Origin: Halalkalibaculum roseum | GTDB lineage: Bacteria; Bacteroidota; Rhodothermia; Balneolales; Balneolaceae | Reading direction: 5' to 3' | NCBI RefSeq assembly: GCF_011059145.1 | Contig: NZ_JAALLT010000001.1 | Span: forward strand, 603,250-667,249 | DNA length: 64,000 bases | Shown here: positions 25,888 to 35,384 of the stretch, piece after piece | Layout of the letters: each line of letters starts with the position of its first letter | Numbering within the stretch: the stretch's first letter is position 1 | The notes under the pieces: model-generated | Seen by the model: the letters and a program-made list of their open reading frames with translations, nothing else | What the model was told of the DNA's origin: nothing | The model's database searches: none | Made by a program: the position numbers and the translations under genes

Positions 25888-26660
25888 ATAAAAAATTCGT
25901 AGCGGTTTGTGTTTTCTACTTCCATGCTACCGTTTTGGTACCGTCGTTCTTCAAAAATAACCTTACCTGATTTTTCTACGAGAATTACTGTAGAGTTGCG
26001 CGTACCGTATCGATCCGTCTTGATAAAAATTGGCGATACAGCCTTCTCAAGCTCATGCGGTATTCCGGTATCCGGCAGCTCCTCCTCCGAGGCCTGTGTA
26101 TCATCCTGCAACAAGTCAAAAAGCTTTTCTTCCGAAACCTCGCCGGATCGTATCAAAGTATCCAATGCCTTTTTAGCTCTCGTAACCTTAGGCCACGGTG
26201 TATCCAGCAGTTTATTACTAAGCCCGTAAAGACCGGCTTCAAGTCTCCGAATTTCATTCTGCTGATTCGAGTAGTACATCAGTCCCGTCTCACCATCACT
26301 TAGGTTACCGCTCAGCAAGTTAAAGCCGTTATACTGATTTGCTTTTTTATCAACATCCTTTAAATATTGATCTATTGTTTTACCTTCCTTCAGGTAATCG
26401 AGAACCAGATGGCCCCTGCTTGGAGGATCTTCTTTCTGAATGGAGGGGTCCCGGTAGTTGGTAAGTGCTGAAAATTTTCCGTTTTTGGTGATCCCAAGCC
26501 AGGTTCCGCCGGCTTGTAAATCCTTGCCGGCCAGGATATTCGGATGGTCACTCCAAAATTTGGCGGGACGTGTAGGCCGATCATAAAATTCATCACGATT
26601 GGTGGCAAAGACAAAATCATAAATTGGATGCTGCTTGTAAGAGAATACCAGGAGACACAT
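25875..26660 (-). CDS. NRDE/TANGO2 family protein
   Basis: The 261-residue protein starts MCLLVF and has the NRDE signature ATNRDEFYDRPT (N21-E24) that defines this family (PF05742). The initiating Met-Cys suggests an Ntn-hydrolase-like processing to expose Cys2, as in other members of that fold. Eukaryotic TANGO2 is linked to heme and lipid handling; bacterial members are uncharacterised. It is likely cytoplasmic. It converges with NhaC and is divergent from the phosphatase gene. Confidence 0.88.
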   Translation of the reverse strand: MCLLVFSYKQHPIYDFVFATNRDEFYDRPTRPAKFWSDHPNILAGKDLQAGGTWLGITKNGKFSALTNYRDPSIQKEDPPSRGHLVLDYLKEGKTIDQYLKDVDKKANQYNGFNLLSGNLSDGETGLMYYSNQQNEIRRLEAGLYGLSNKLLDTPWPKVTRAKKALDTLIRSGEVSEEKLFDLLQDDTQASEEELPDTGIPHELEKAVSPIFIKTDRYGTRNSTVILVEKSGKVIFEERRYQNGSMEVENTNRYEFFIEHG

Positions 26661-26826
26661 GTCGGTTATGCTGATTGATGTTATTAGAATTCAGGCTAAA
26701 CGTTTATTAGCAGACGAATATGTTATACCTGACTTCAAACAGAGTGAACATAACGGAATTTCTCGAAACAAATTGGCATATTCCTCGTGAGGTTATGTTG
26801 GGTGAAAATTAAATGTAATAGGGCAT

Positions 26827-29439
26827 ATGTCTCTTATTAAACAAAATCATGCTTTCGGGCTTTGGGATTATCTATTCCTTTGTGCAGGTATTCTTACAGG
26901 GGCTTGGTTTTTCCTGTCGTATCAATCACAGGATCCCAGAAGCGCAATGGATTCCTCCTACAATGAGCAATCGGCGACCTTAAAAGCTGCCGAGGTCCTG
27001 AACAATTTTGGCTATTCTACGGATCAGTTGAGTACGCTGGCCGATTTTCAAGTGTATAGTGATTTGCTGGAAAGCCTGCAGGAAGATCTGGGAAGGCAGG
27101 TAGCCATCCGATCGATGAAAGACTCAGCGGATAGCCAGGTATTTCCATTTTATTGGAATCTGCGATTCTACAACTCGGAAGAGACTGAAAGCATGGAGGT
27201 TGGCGGCGCTAATGATGAGAACTCTCTGGTGATTCAACTGGATAGTAAAGGTCGTTGGATGGGTCTCCATAACGAGGGAGAAAAATTACCACAGAGACAA
27301 CTTAATCGTGAAGCTCTACAATATGCATTTAAGGAAGACAGCAGCAGGGATCTATGGAAAACTGTGCCAGATTCCGCCTGGGACGGAGTATTAAGCTTTG
27401 ATGTGGAGAACGGGTATGATGTTACTTCACTTGGATTACCTGAAGCTGAGAAGTCAGAAGATCAGGCCCATATATTTTCCCTGTTTGAACTCAAGCGATT
27501 GGGGGAATACTATCTAAACAACTCAGCATGGAATCCGGATAAATTAGTACTTCAAGATGTTCAGATTACAACACTAAATGAAATCAGGGCTGCGGTTCTC
27601 AGTTTTCAGACTACTGCCTTGGATCTGGACCAGCAGGTAAGCCTTGAGCTCACAGTGATGCCAACGGGCTCGGTTCTGAATTTGGAGTCCGATTATAACC
27701 CGTCTGCAGAGTCTTCTTCCACTCCGGGAGTGAGACAGTTGGTCATCCTGGCTGCACTGTTCATCTTCGGCGTAGTTGCACTATTCACCTTTTTCTTTAG
27801 AATGAGAGCACGTGCTGTAGATACAAAATCCTCACTGGTGATCAGTATCATTGGCGGGCTCCTGATCCCCACAGTTATCTTTTTGCAAAATCTGGATTCC
27901 TTCAACTTGTTTGAAGGAGGAGCAATTTGGCCCGGCCTTATTTTCATTGCCATCCAAATGGCCTTCTTTGGAGCAATAGGATCAGTGGGCTTTTTTGTGC
28001 TGGCTTCTATTGGCGACTCAATAACACGTCAGCATTGGCAAAAGAAATTGGTTTGTTATGATTACCTCCGGCAGGGCATGTTTTTCAATCGGCCGGTGGG
28101 TGAAGTGCTACTTCGCTCGGTTGTATTGATGTTAATGCTATCGGGATTGTGGTCCCTCTTACTATGGATTTTCCCCAACTTCTATTTCAGTCTTGAACAA
28201 ACATTTCTCAATTATGAAGCCGCATGGGCACCCTTATTCGTTCTGCTCGATAATACCTGGTATAGCCTGATCAATATCTTGGGTATCTATCTGGTAGCGG
28301 GCTCTTTGGTTTATGCACGTTTGAAAAATCAGTGGGTGTTTGCGCTCTTCACAGCTATAGCCTTTGCACTGATCGTTCCGATTCCTTTTTATTATGGGCC
28401 GGTTTTGGAGCAGTTTATTGTACTTGGCATACTGGGCCTTGGAATGGCTCTGATCTATCTGAAATGGGATTTTCTGACCCTTCTGTTTTCACACTATCTG
28501 TTTATCACACTGATTCTTGTATCCGGGGGCTGGCTGGTTGGATCTTCTCCTGACCTTTATGTTTTTGTGAACTTTATCATCTTCCTCATATTTATTGTGG
28601 GATGGGCGATATTTTCCATAGTAAAAGGTAAAGAGGAAAAGTCCCTGCCCAGCTACGTGCCGGAATACGTGGAAGAACTTGCCCAGGAAGAACGCATCAA
28701 ACAGGAGCTTCAGATTGCACGGGGGGTACAAAACTCATTTCTACCTACGAAGACACCTGAACTTGAAGGCCTGGACATTGCTGCGCTTTGCCAGCCGGCC
28801 TATGAAACAGGGGGTGACTATTATGATTTCATCCAGCTGGATGATCACCGTGTGGCTGTTACCATCGGGGATGTGAGTGGAAAAGGAATTCAGGCCGCCT
28901 TTTATATGACTTTTACCAAAGGGATTCTACACTCTCTATGCAGGGAAACCGAATCTCCCGCTGAGTTGCTGAAAAAAGCCAATCGCCTGTTTTGTGATAA
29001 TGCCAGTAAAGGGACCTTTATATCTCTTGTCTACGGCATTGTGGATATGAAGAATAAGACCTTTACATTTTCCAGGGCGGGTCACAATCCAATATTGCAT
29101 CTCAAGGCCAAAGACGGCACGTTAAATGAACTTCAGCCGAACGGACTTGGTTTAGGTCTTACTAAAACTGCATCCTTTGATGATAATATAAAGGAAGTGC
29201 AGCTTGCGCTGGGCGAAGGCGATATGCTGGTGCTATACACCGATGGTATTGTGGAAGCTTTAAACGAGACCCACCAGTTTTACGGAGGAAACCGGTTACT
29301 GGACCAGCTGAAGAACCAGAAAAATAAGTCCTCACAGGAAATAATAGATATTCTCTCAGAAGATGTATCTTCCTTTATCGGTTCGGCCAAACAGCATGAT
29401 GATATGACCATGATGGTTATTAAAATGAATAAACACTAA
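26827..29439 (+). CDS. Membrane-bound SpoIIE/PP2C-type serine phosphatase
   Basis: The 870-residue protein has a first membrane helix (about 12-30), a large extracytoplasmic region to about 305, some nine further membrane segments (about 305-600), a short linker, and a C-terminal PP2C-like SpoIIE domain (about 630-868). The phosphatase motifs are visible: ETGGDYYDFIQLDD, VAVTIGDVSGKGIQAA, and LVLYTDGIVEA, supplying the metal-binding aspartates. Such proteins usually dephosphorylate anti-sigma antagonists in partner-switching pathways. No anti-sigma or STAS gene is adjacent. A thioredoxin gene follows after 75 bp. Confidence 0.88.
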   Translation: MSLIKQNHAFGLWDYLFLCAGILTGAWFFLSYQSQDPRSAMDSSYNEQSATLKAAEVLNNFGYSTDQLSTLADFQVYSDLLESLQEDLGRQVAIRSMKDSADSQVFPFYWNLRFYNSEETESMEVGGANDENSLVIQLDSKGRWMGLHNEGEKLPQRQLNREALQYAFKEDSSRDLWKTVPDSAWDGVLSFDVENGYDVTSLGLPEAEKSEDQAHIFSLFELKRLGEYYLNNSAWNPDKLVLQDVQITTLNEIRAAVLSFQTTALDLDQQVSLELTVMPTGSVLNLESDYNPSAESSSTPGVRQLVILAALFIFGVVALFTFFFRMRARAVDTKSSLVISIIGGLLIPTVIFLQNLDSFNLFEGGAIWPGLIFIAIQMAFFGAIGSVGFFVLASIGDSITRQHWQKKLVCYDYLRQGMFFNRPVGEVLLRSVVLMLMLSGLWSLLLWIFPNFYFSLEQTFLNYEAAWAPLFVLLDNTWYSLINILGIYLVAGSLVYARLKNQWVFALFTAIAFALIVPIPFYYGPVLEQFIVLGILGLGMALIYLKWDFLTLLFSHYLFITLILVSGGWLVGSSPDLYVFVNFIIFLIFIVGWAIFSIVKGKEEKSLPSYVPEYVEELAQEERIKQELQIARGVQNSFLPTKTPELEGLDIAALCQPAYETGGDYYDFIQLDDHRVAVTIGDVSGKGIQAAFYMTFTKGILHSLCRETESPAELLKKANRLFCDNASKGTFISLVYGIVDMKNKTFTFSRAGHNPILHLKAKDGTLNELQPNGLGLGLTKTASFDDNIKEVQLALGEGDMLVLYTDGIVEALNETHQFYGGNRLLDQLKNQKNKSSQEIIDILSEDVSSFIGSAKQHDDMTMMVIKMNKH

Positions 29440-29514
29440 ATTTAGGGTCTTAATCATAAAACAAGAATTGTAACGTTTCTCTGACCGAACAGTGATTCTA
29501 GAATAAAATCAGTT

Positions 29515-30024
29515 ATGAAATTGAAGTATTTTTTATTTTTGCTTCCTCTTGTGGCATTGGTAGCACTTGGTGCCTACAACGGGGATGAAGCGGAGGAAGC
29601 CGAAGGAATTACCTGGTATTCCATGAAGGAGGCCCAGGATCTTGCTGCCGAAAATAACAAGAAAGTACTGGTCTACGCGGAAGCCGTTTGGTGTACCTAC
29701 TGCAAGAAAATGGAGAATGAGGTCTTCCCAAAACAGGAAGTAATAGACTCCATTGCCCGCTATTACTATCCGGTTCGAGTGGATATAGAATCGGACAAGA
29801 AACATGAATTTAATGAAGAGACATTGACGGGCAGCCAGTTTGCACAGAAGTACCGGGTTCAGGGCACACCGACGTTCTTCTTTATTGACGAAGGAGGAAA
29901 TATATTAGGCGCCCAGCCGGGTTATATTCCCCCTGACGTGTTTACCAATCTACTCGCTTTTGTTGGGTCTGATGCCCACGAAAGGGTATCTTTTGAAGAG
30001 TATACCGAAGAGAATAAAAACTGA
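29515..30024 (+). CDS. Exported thioredoxin-fold protein
   Basis: The 169-residue protein has a signal peptide (FLFLLPLVALVALGAY) and a thioredoxin fold with the active-site motif WCTYC (C60, C63), the cis-proline loop VQGTPTFFFIDE, and the layout of the thioredoxin-7/DUF255-like family. It would reduce or isomerise disulfides in the periplasm. It sits between the phosphatase and the DtxR-type regulator on the same strand with short gaps. Confidence 0.88.
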   Translation: MKLKYFLFLLPLVALVALGAYNGDEAEEAEGITWYSMKEAQDLAAENNKKVLVYAEAVWCTYCKKMENEVFPKQEVIDSIARYYYPVRVDIESDKKHEFNEETLTGSQFAQKYRVQGTPTFFFIDEGGNILGAQPGYIPPDVFTNLLAFVGSDAHERVSFEEYTEENKN

Positions 30025-30102
30025 TACCCGGTGTGTAATAATTTTACCCATTTGGTATATTTCAATCTAACCAGTTAAGGAATTTCCACTTTACCTAATG
30101 AT

Positions 30103-30765
30103 ATGGTTTTAAGCCAGTCTGTCGAAGACTATCTAAAAGCAATTTACAAACTCGAGACTAAGGAAAAAGGCGCTTCTACAACCCGTATAGCTGAAGCATT
30201 GGATGTTTCCTCGGCTTCCGCAACCAACATGGTGAAGCGCCTGTCAGATATGGGATTGGTAAAATACAAATCCTACAAGGGAGCCAATCTTACAGAATCC
30301 GGACGGAAAATAGCCCTGGAAATAATTCGCCATCACCGCCTGTTGGAACTCTATTTGCTCGAAGTGATGGGATATTCATGGGATGAAGTGCATGATGAAG
30401 CCGAAAAGCTGGAGCACCATATTTCCGAACAGTTTGAGGATAAAATTGCAGAGTTGCTGGATAATCCCACGCATGACCCCCACGGTGATCCCATTCCTAC
30501 CAAAGAGGGTATCATGCCTGAAATGGATGCTAAATCACTGGTGAATGCCGAAGAGGGGCAACTCTACCTTGTAAGCCGTGTGAAGAATCAAGACCCGGAG
30601 CTGTTGCGGTATCTTGAGAAAATCGGACTGCTCCCCGGTGCGAAGCTGGAGATCAAGGATAAGGGGCCTTTCCGAGGACCAATCACACTGTTGATAGAAA
30701 ATAGTGAACAGGTGCTGGGCCATGAAGTGGCAGAACACATCCTAATTGCCGAACTCCCGGAATAA
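30103..30765 (+). CDS. DtxR/MntR-family metal-dependent repressor
   Basis: The 220-residue protein has the DtxR family order: winged helix-turn-helix (SQSVEDYLKAIYKLETKEKG, ASATNMVKRLSDMGLV), a dimerisation and metal-binding helical domain with the typical HHRLLELYLLEVMGYSWDEVHDEAEKLEHHIS (E and H ligands), and a C-terminal SH3-like FeoA domain (about 150-218). It would bind Fe2+ or Mn2+ and repress uptake genes. The convergent TonB-receptor gene carries two palindromes of DtxR/MntR type in its promoter, so this is its probable target. Confidence 0.92.
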   Translation: MVLSQSVEDYLKAIYKLETKEKGASTTRIAEALDVSSASATNMVKRLSDMGLVKYKSYKGANLTESGRKIALEIIRHHRLLELYLLEVMGYSWDEVHDEAEKLEHHISEQFEDKIAELLDNPTHDPHGDPIPTKEGIMPEMDAKSLVNAEEGQLYLVSRVKNQDPELLRYLEKIGLLPGAKLEIKDKGPFRGPITLLIENSEQVLGHEVAEHILIAELPE

Positions 30766-30766
30766 A

Positions 30767-30882
30767 CTCTGTGCACCTCTTTTTCCCTCTTAGCAACTCT
30801 GTGAAATAGCCTTGAGCAGTTGTTACACCGATGGGCACAGAGAAGCACAGAGTTGCACGATGATCCACAGAGCTATACAGAG
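30767..30882. repeat. CTCTGTG/CACAGAG dispersed inverted repeat
   Basis: Between the convergent regulator and receptor genes lie the direct-oriented pieces CTCTGTGCACCTC and AACTCTGTGAAATAGCC, and the inverted pieces CACAGAGAAGCACAGAGTTG and CACAGAG, so the RNA can fold into a long imperfect hairpin. Related copies occur at 33152-33240, 39853-39900 and 58364-58402. Confidence 0.65.
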
Positions 30883-30890
30883 GAATTACT

Positions 30891-33080
30891 TTATCGCAGG
30901 TTGAAATTTATTCCGATTAGGAACCGACGCTCTTGTATCGGCCCGAACACATGGTCCGTTGCAAAATCATCACTGAAGGGACGGTCAGGTGCAATTAACG
31001 GATTCTCCTGGGTATAGTTGAAAATATTTTTGACCGATCCGTAAACTTCGATATTCTCAGAAAGTCTTTTGCTGACTTTCACATTTTGTTCGGTATAGAT
31101 CTCGGATTTATTAACAGCATCGGGATATTCCGGCAATTCCATACTTCCAACTAGGCGTCCGGTGTAGTCAAAATAAGTAGCAATTGATTCGATACCATAA
31201 GAGATAGAGAAGTTGCCCGTGAAGTTAGGTGCAAAGGGCAGAGTGTCTTTACCATTTCCTGTATCCTGGTAAACATCCTGAAAGGTAATCCCCACTGAAT
31301 ATTGCAACGGTCCGGGAAAATTGTGGGCAGCGGTGAAAGCAAGTCCTTGCGAGACAGAGTGCCCTTGCAAGTTGCTGTAACGAATTTCGTTGGGATTGGA
31401 ATAATTGGGAATAATTCTGTTGCTGAAACGGGTATAGAAGAGATCGAAATCCATATTGAGGACCGAATTTCCGATATCCACGATCTGGTTTATATTGACT
31501 GTACCATTATAGGACTTTTCAGGGTCGAGGCTTTCGGAGATGACTACCTGACGGGAACCGGACAGTATATCATGCTCTTCCGTAAACAGGTTCACAATAC
31601 GAAAACCCGTACCTGCATTAAAACGAATAGTAGTGTGATGAGTTGGGCTTAATTTCAGGTTAAAACGAGGAGAGAATATGAAGCCGTGATCACTGTAGTG
31701 GTCAACTCTCAAACCTGCCAGCATTCTGGCCACTTCACTGAATATGTGTTCATATTGCCCAAAAATTCCCGGTGTAAAGCGACGGTCTTCGGAGCCGTCA
31801 TCGAGCCTTTGCTCATCAAATGTCTGATCGAGTGCATCATAGCGAATGGTACTTCCAAGCAATAGCTGACGATCATAGCGGAACCTCTTATCCCAAACCA
31901 GATTGGTGAAAAATATCTGCTGGCCGGCTTGGTAGCGGTAATCCCCATAGTAACTGTCCTGATCGTGATAGCTGTAGGAATAATCCAATCGAATCGTTTC
32001 CTCCAAAGGAAGCTCATAGGTACCGATTACTTCAAGGCGATTAGTAGTTATATATTCACCATAAACAGTATCGCTTCCACGTAGCTCTTTTGAATACTCG
32101 GGGGTGCCGCCCAGTCGGTCTTCAAAGTAATATTTTAGAGCAATATCCAGACGTCTGGCCTGTGGTCTGGTTATACTCCATTTATTAAACAGGGATATGC
32201 GCTTCCGTTTTGTAGCATCGGCAAAATTGTCATTATTGTGATCCAGGAACCGGTCAAAGTAAAAAGCATTTCCGCTGAAAAACGTCTGAAACCCTTCTGT
32301 CGGAGGCGAATAAGAGAAATCCAGATTATTTTCCAGATGAGAACTGGTATATCCACTAAGATTCAAACGTGATGCCGTAGCCGGATCTTTGGTGCGTACA
32401 TTGATAACCCCGCCCATTGCTTCCGAGCCATAGAGTGTAGAATTCGGACCTTTGATGATTTCGATACTTTCGATTATCCCGGGATTGATGCCGTTCAGAC
32501 CGTAAACCGAAGCGAGGGAACCCATAATCGGCATGCCGTCAATCAGTACCGAAGTATAAGGACCTTCCATACCATTGATTCGTATACTGCTGGTACCGCA
32601 GACTCCGCAAGAGACCTCATTATAAAGTCCGTTGATAAATCCTACAGACTCCATAATGTTGTTGGATGGATTCTTTTCGAGAAATTTGTTGGATACCACA
32701 TTAACCTTTACCGGAGAATCTTTAACATAGGTTTCTTTCATGGTACCGGTTACAACCACCTGGTCAAGTTCCAGCAGCGACTCTTCCAGTTCCAGGGTGA
32801 TTTGTGTTGTCTCGCCTGCTTGCACCGCGACATCTTTGGTAACCGGCCTGTAGCCGACTGCTGATGCCCTAAGCCGATAGGTTCCCGGGGAGATGTTTTG
32901 AATGGCAAATTTCCCTTTTTTATCTGAAGCACTGCCTTTTTGCAGGCTCTCGATGCCAACATTCACTCCGGGTACAGGTTCTCCATTGTGAGTAACGGAA
33001 CCTTCTATTCGTCCGTCGGAGGATTGTGCCAGGGCACTTAAAGAGGATGAAAGAAATAAGAACAATAATAATTTTTTCAT
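30891..33080 (-). CDS. TonB-dependent outer membrane receptor
   Basis: The 729-residue protein has a signal peptide (FLFLSSSLSALAQ), a carboxypeptidase-regulatory-like beta domain (about 24-100; GSVTHNGEPVPGVNVGIES), a TonB box region and plug (about 105-225; NGLYNEVSCGVCGTSSIRIN, IEIIKGPNSTLYGSEAMGG) and a 22-strand barrel ending in an aromatic NFNLR. It would import a metal chelate with TonB energy. The plug motif with three closely spaced residues SCGVCGTS is unusual and could bind metal or form a disulfide. Two DtxR/MntR-like palindromes and a TAGCTTTG -7 element lie just upstream, so it is probably derepressed by iron or manganese limitation. Confidence 0.93.
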   Translation of the reverse strand: MKKLLLFLFLSSSLSALAQSSDGRIEGSVTHNGEPVPGVNVGIESLQKGSASDKKGKFAIQNISPGTYRLRASAVGYRPVTKDVAVQAGETTQITLELEESLLELDQVVVTGTMKETYVKDSPVKVNVVSNKFLEKNPSNNIMESVGFINGLYNEVSCGVCGTSSIRINGMEGPYTSVLIDGMPIMGSLASVYGLNGINPGIIESIEIIKGPNSTLYGSEAMGGVINVRTKDPATASRLNLSGYTSSHLENNLDFSYSPPTEGFQTFFSGNAFYFDRFLDHNNDNFADATKRKRISLFNKWSITRPQARRLDIALKYYFEDRLGGTPEYSKELRGSDTVYGEYITTNRLEVIGTYELPLEETIRLDYSYSYHDQDSYYGDYRYQAGQQIFFTNLVWDKRFRYDRQLLLGSTIRYDALDQTFDEQRLDDGSEDRRFTPGIFGQYEHIFSEVARMLAGLRVDHYSDHGFIFSPRFNLKLSPTHHTTIRFNAGTGFRIVNLFTEEHDILSGSRQVVISESLDPEKSYNGTVNINQIVDIGNSVLNMDFDLFYTRFSNRIIPNYSNPNEIRYSNLQGHSVSQGLAFTAAHNFPGPLQYSVGITFQDVYQDTGNGKDTLPFAPNFTGNFSISYGIESIATYFDYTGRLVGSMELPEYPDAVNKSEIYTEQNVKVSKRLSENIEVYGSVKNIFNYTQENPLIAPDRPFSDDFATDHVFGPIQERRFLIGINFNLR

Positions 33081-33093
33081 GGCTTATAATAAA

Positions 33094-33109
33094 TTTAGAC
33101 AAAGCTAAA
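33094..33109. promoter_or_regulatory. DtxR/MntR-like operator 1
   Basis: TTTAGACAAAGCTAAA has 5-bp inverted outer arms (TTTAG..CTAAA), degenerate inside. It overlaps the -7 element of the receptor promoter and ends 14 bases before the start codon. Confidence 0.55.
33100..33107 (-). promoter_or_regulatory. Bacteroidota-type -7 promoter element
   Basis: On the minus strand TAGCTTTG matches the Bacteroidota sigma-ABfr -7 consensus TAnnTTTG at all fixed positions. It lies inside operator 1, 20 bases before the receptor ATG. A matching -33 TTG at the usual distance is not seen. Confidence 0.5.
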
Positions 33110-33131
33110 ATTAATATAAGACATAAAATAT

Positions 33132-33149
33132 ATTTAGCCAAGGCTAAAT
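33132..33149. promoter_or_regulatory. DtxR/MntR-like operator 2
   Basis: ATTTAGCCAAGGCTAAAT is a near-perfect palindrome with 8-bp arms around a 2-bp centre, of the form bound by MntR/IdeR-type repressors. It lies 38 bases upstream of operator 1. Confidence 0.65.
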
Positions 33150-33151
33150 TA

Positions 33152-33240
33152 TACTCTGTGTATCTCTGCTTTACTCTGTGAAATAGCCCTGAAAAGTTAT
33201 ACCACAGAGTACCACAAAGAAGCACGGAGGTGCGCAGAGA
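33152..33240. repeat. CTCTGTG/CACAGAG dispersed inverted repeat
   Basis: CTCTGTGTATCTCTGCTTTA and CTCTGTGAAATAGCC in one orientation are followed by CACAGAGTACCACAAAGAAG and a degenerate CACGGAGGTGCGCAGAG in the other. The copy reaches the stop codon of the downstream NhaC gene and shares AAATAGCC with the copy at 30767. Confidence 0.65.
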
Positions 33241-34596
33241 TTATACCAGCCAGAAACCGGCTACAAAGTATAGCAGAACAGCAAAGGTGCCGGTAACCAG
33301 TGCATAGGGTAGTTGGGTACGCACGTGGTCATAGTGGTCACAGCCTGCGGCCAGCGAAGAGATGATGGTTGTATCCGATATAGGTGAGCAGTGATCACCG
33401 AAAATTCCGCCCCCTATAAGTGCCGAGAGTACCAGCGAAGGGTGAATGCCCATGCTAAAAGCGAGAGGCAAACCAATTGGTACCATAATGGCAAAGGTTC
33501 CCCATGAGGTACCTGTTGTAAAGGCAATAACTCCGGCGGCAACAAAAATGAGAGGTGCTATGGTAATAGCCGGTAGAAATTGTCCGATCATGGATGCCAC
33601 AAAAGAACCTGTACCAAGAGCCTGCAAACTGGCACCTAGTGCAAGTGAAAGCAGCACAATGCTTACTAATGGCAGCAGGTTGCTCATGCCGTCAAAAGTG
33701 ATGTCAATCATCTCGCGGTGAGTAAATACTTTTTCACCAATGAGCATCAGGTAGCCAACCGCCACTGCCAGTACGGTTGCCCAAAGTACCGAGGTAGATC
33801 CGGAACCTTGCATTATATTGCCATCCCCGGTTATCCAGAGAAAGAATACGATTCCAAAGGTCATAAAACCCAGCGGCACCAGCATATAGCGTGCTTTGGT
33901 TGGCGGTTCGGGATCATCCAGTTCGGACTCGGTTTGGAAAGTCTCTGCGGTTTTCATCGGTCCATATACTTTGCCGGTCAGTACGGTGTAAAATACAAAC
34001 GCAATCGTTGCAACTGCATAGAAATTCAACGGTATAGTCATGGCAAGGGTATAGACCGGTTCAGATAGCTCGTAGTTTGAAATGAGTCCCAGAAGATATG
34101 CCCCCCAGCCGTTGAGGAGCACTAGCACAGCTACAGGCGCGCAGGTAGAGTCAATGATATATGCCAGACGTTCCCGGCTCATCTTGAACTTATCAAACAG
34201 CCCGCGAGACAGGATTCCTGCGGTTAGAATACTCAGATTGGTTTCAATAAAGATAATTAGTCCGGTAAATGTGGTGAGCAGGCCAACCTGTCTGGGTGTT
34301 TTCGTAAGGCCCATGCCGGTCAGCTTTTTTACACAAGCACTAACTCCTCCCGACACCTGAATATATTCAATCAGTGCACCCACGATCAGACTGAAAAGAA
34401 GCACCCGTGTATTTCCCGGACTTTCAAAAACTGCAACAATACGGTCAATGGCACCGGTAAATCCCAGTGCGGGATGCCAGCCGGCGATGATTACCTCCGA
34501 AAAGAATAGAGCCAGCACCAAGGCAATAATTACTTCTTTCCTCCACACAGCAACAGCTATAGCCAGTATGGGAGGAAGTATGACAATCCAATCCAT
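33241..34596 (-). CDS. NhaC-family Na+/H+ antiporter (second copy)
   Basis: The 451-residue inner-membrane protein has about 11 membrane segments and the NhaC superfamily marks: FIETNLSILTAGILSRGLFD near residue 115, IDSTCAPVAVLVLLNGW near 150, and GIFGDHCSPISDTTIISS near 395. It lacks the N-terminal extension of the copy at 24105-25838 and is only distantly similar to it, so the two probably carry different substrates or work under different conditions. It lies downstream of the TonB receptor on the same strand. Confidence 0.88.
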   Translation of the reverse strand: MDWIVILPPILAIAVAVWRKEVIIALVLALFFSEVIIAGWHPALGFTGAIDRIVAVFESPGNTRVLLFSLIVGALIEYIQVSGGVSACVKKLTGMGLTKTPRQVGLLTTFTGLIIFIETNLSILTAGILSRGLFDKFKMSRERLAYIIDSTCAPVAVLVLLNGWGAYLLGLISNYELSEPVYTLAMTIPLNFYAVATIAFVFYTVLTGKVYGPMKTAETFQTESELDDPEPPTKARYMLVPLGFMTFGIVFFLWITGDGNIMQGSGSTSVLWATVLAVAVGYLMLIGEKVFTHREMIDITFDGMSNLLPLVSIVLLSLALGASLQALGTGSFVASMIGQFLPAITIAPLIFVAAGVIAFTTGTSWGTFAIMVPIGLPLAFSMGIHPSLVLSALIGGGIFGDHCSPISDTTIISSLAAGCDHYDHVRTQLPYALVTGTFAVLLYFVAGFWLV

Positions 34597-34732
34597 GTTA
34601 CCTGAATGATTTTTGGCCGAGCCCCGGAATCAGCATTACAGTAGAATCTGCCCGGGCAACCAATGGTTTAGCATAATTAAGAGACCAATCCTACCATTTA
34701 TTCATGAATCATCAAAATAGAATTGTCGGGCT

Positions 34733-35358
34733 TTATTCGGGCTTGAACGCCGAGCCTATGATGTGTGGGGAGACAACGGGGATGCTTACGTTGATGCGCT
34801 CCAGTTTAATATCCATGAACCCACTTTTCCGAATCCATTCCCCGGTTTCCCGGTTAGGATGGCAGCCGTCAGCCATGATCTTCCAAAAAGGAGTAATGCC
34901 GTTTTGCAGGGTTCTCAGCCAGCTCTGTTCCGATGCGGCTACATGTTCGATAAAATGAAAAACACCACCGGGCTTTAGGACACGGTAAATCTCTGACAGG
35001 CTCTGCTCAACGTCATTTACCGTACAAAGCACAAGGGTAGTTACCACTGCATCAAATTTGTTATCCTGACAGGGAATTTCTTCAGCATACCCGCTTATGA
35101 TATGAACATCCTGTTCGACTTCTACGGCCTTTTCATGCAGATAGTCACGCATATAGGGGCTTGGTTCAAGCATCCATAGATCCAGATTCTCCGGGTAGTA
35201 GTCAAAGTTAGCTCCGGTTCCGGCCCCGATTTCAAGTACGCTTCCCGAAAGACCGGAAAACAGCTCCTTTTTGAATCGGTGGGTAAGCTTGTTGTAGGTA
35301 TGCGTGCCCCTATTCAGAAACCAGGCATTAAGGCGGGAGATGAGACTGTATGTTTCAT
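34733..35358 (-). CDS. Class I SAM methyltransferase with apparent 1-base frameshift near the start
   Basis: The frame open upstream of base 35173 reads a full methyltransferase: SRLNAWFLNRGTHTYNKLTH, then the SAM motif SVLEIGAGTGANF, DLWMLEPSPYMRDYL, and a C-terminal domain. Yet this frame has no ATG, GTG or TTG before the internal Met at 35173, which lies after the SAM motif. The expected ATG at 35358-35356 is one base out of frame; if its AAA run had a fourth A, the protein would start MKTYSLISRLNAWF and be about 208 residues long. The start lies 26 bases behind the TlpA-like stop, in one operon with TlpA and DUF411 genes. The substrate is unknown. A sequencing error or a real mutation are both possible. 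Confidence 0.65.
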
Positions 35359-35384
35359 TTTCCGATTCCCTGATAACGGTCTCC

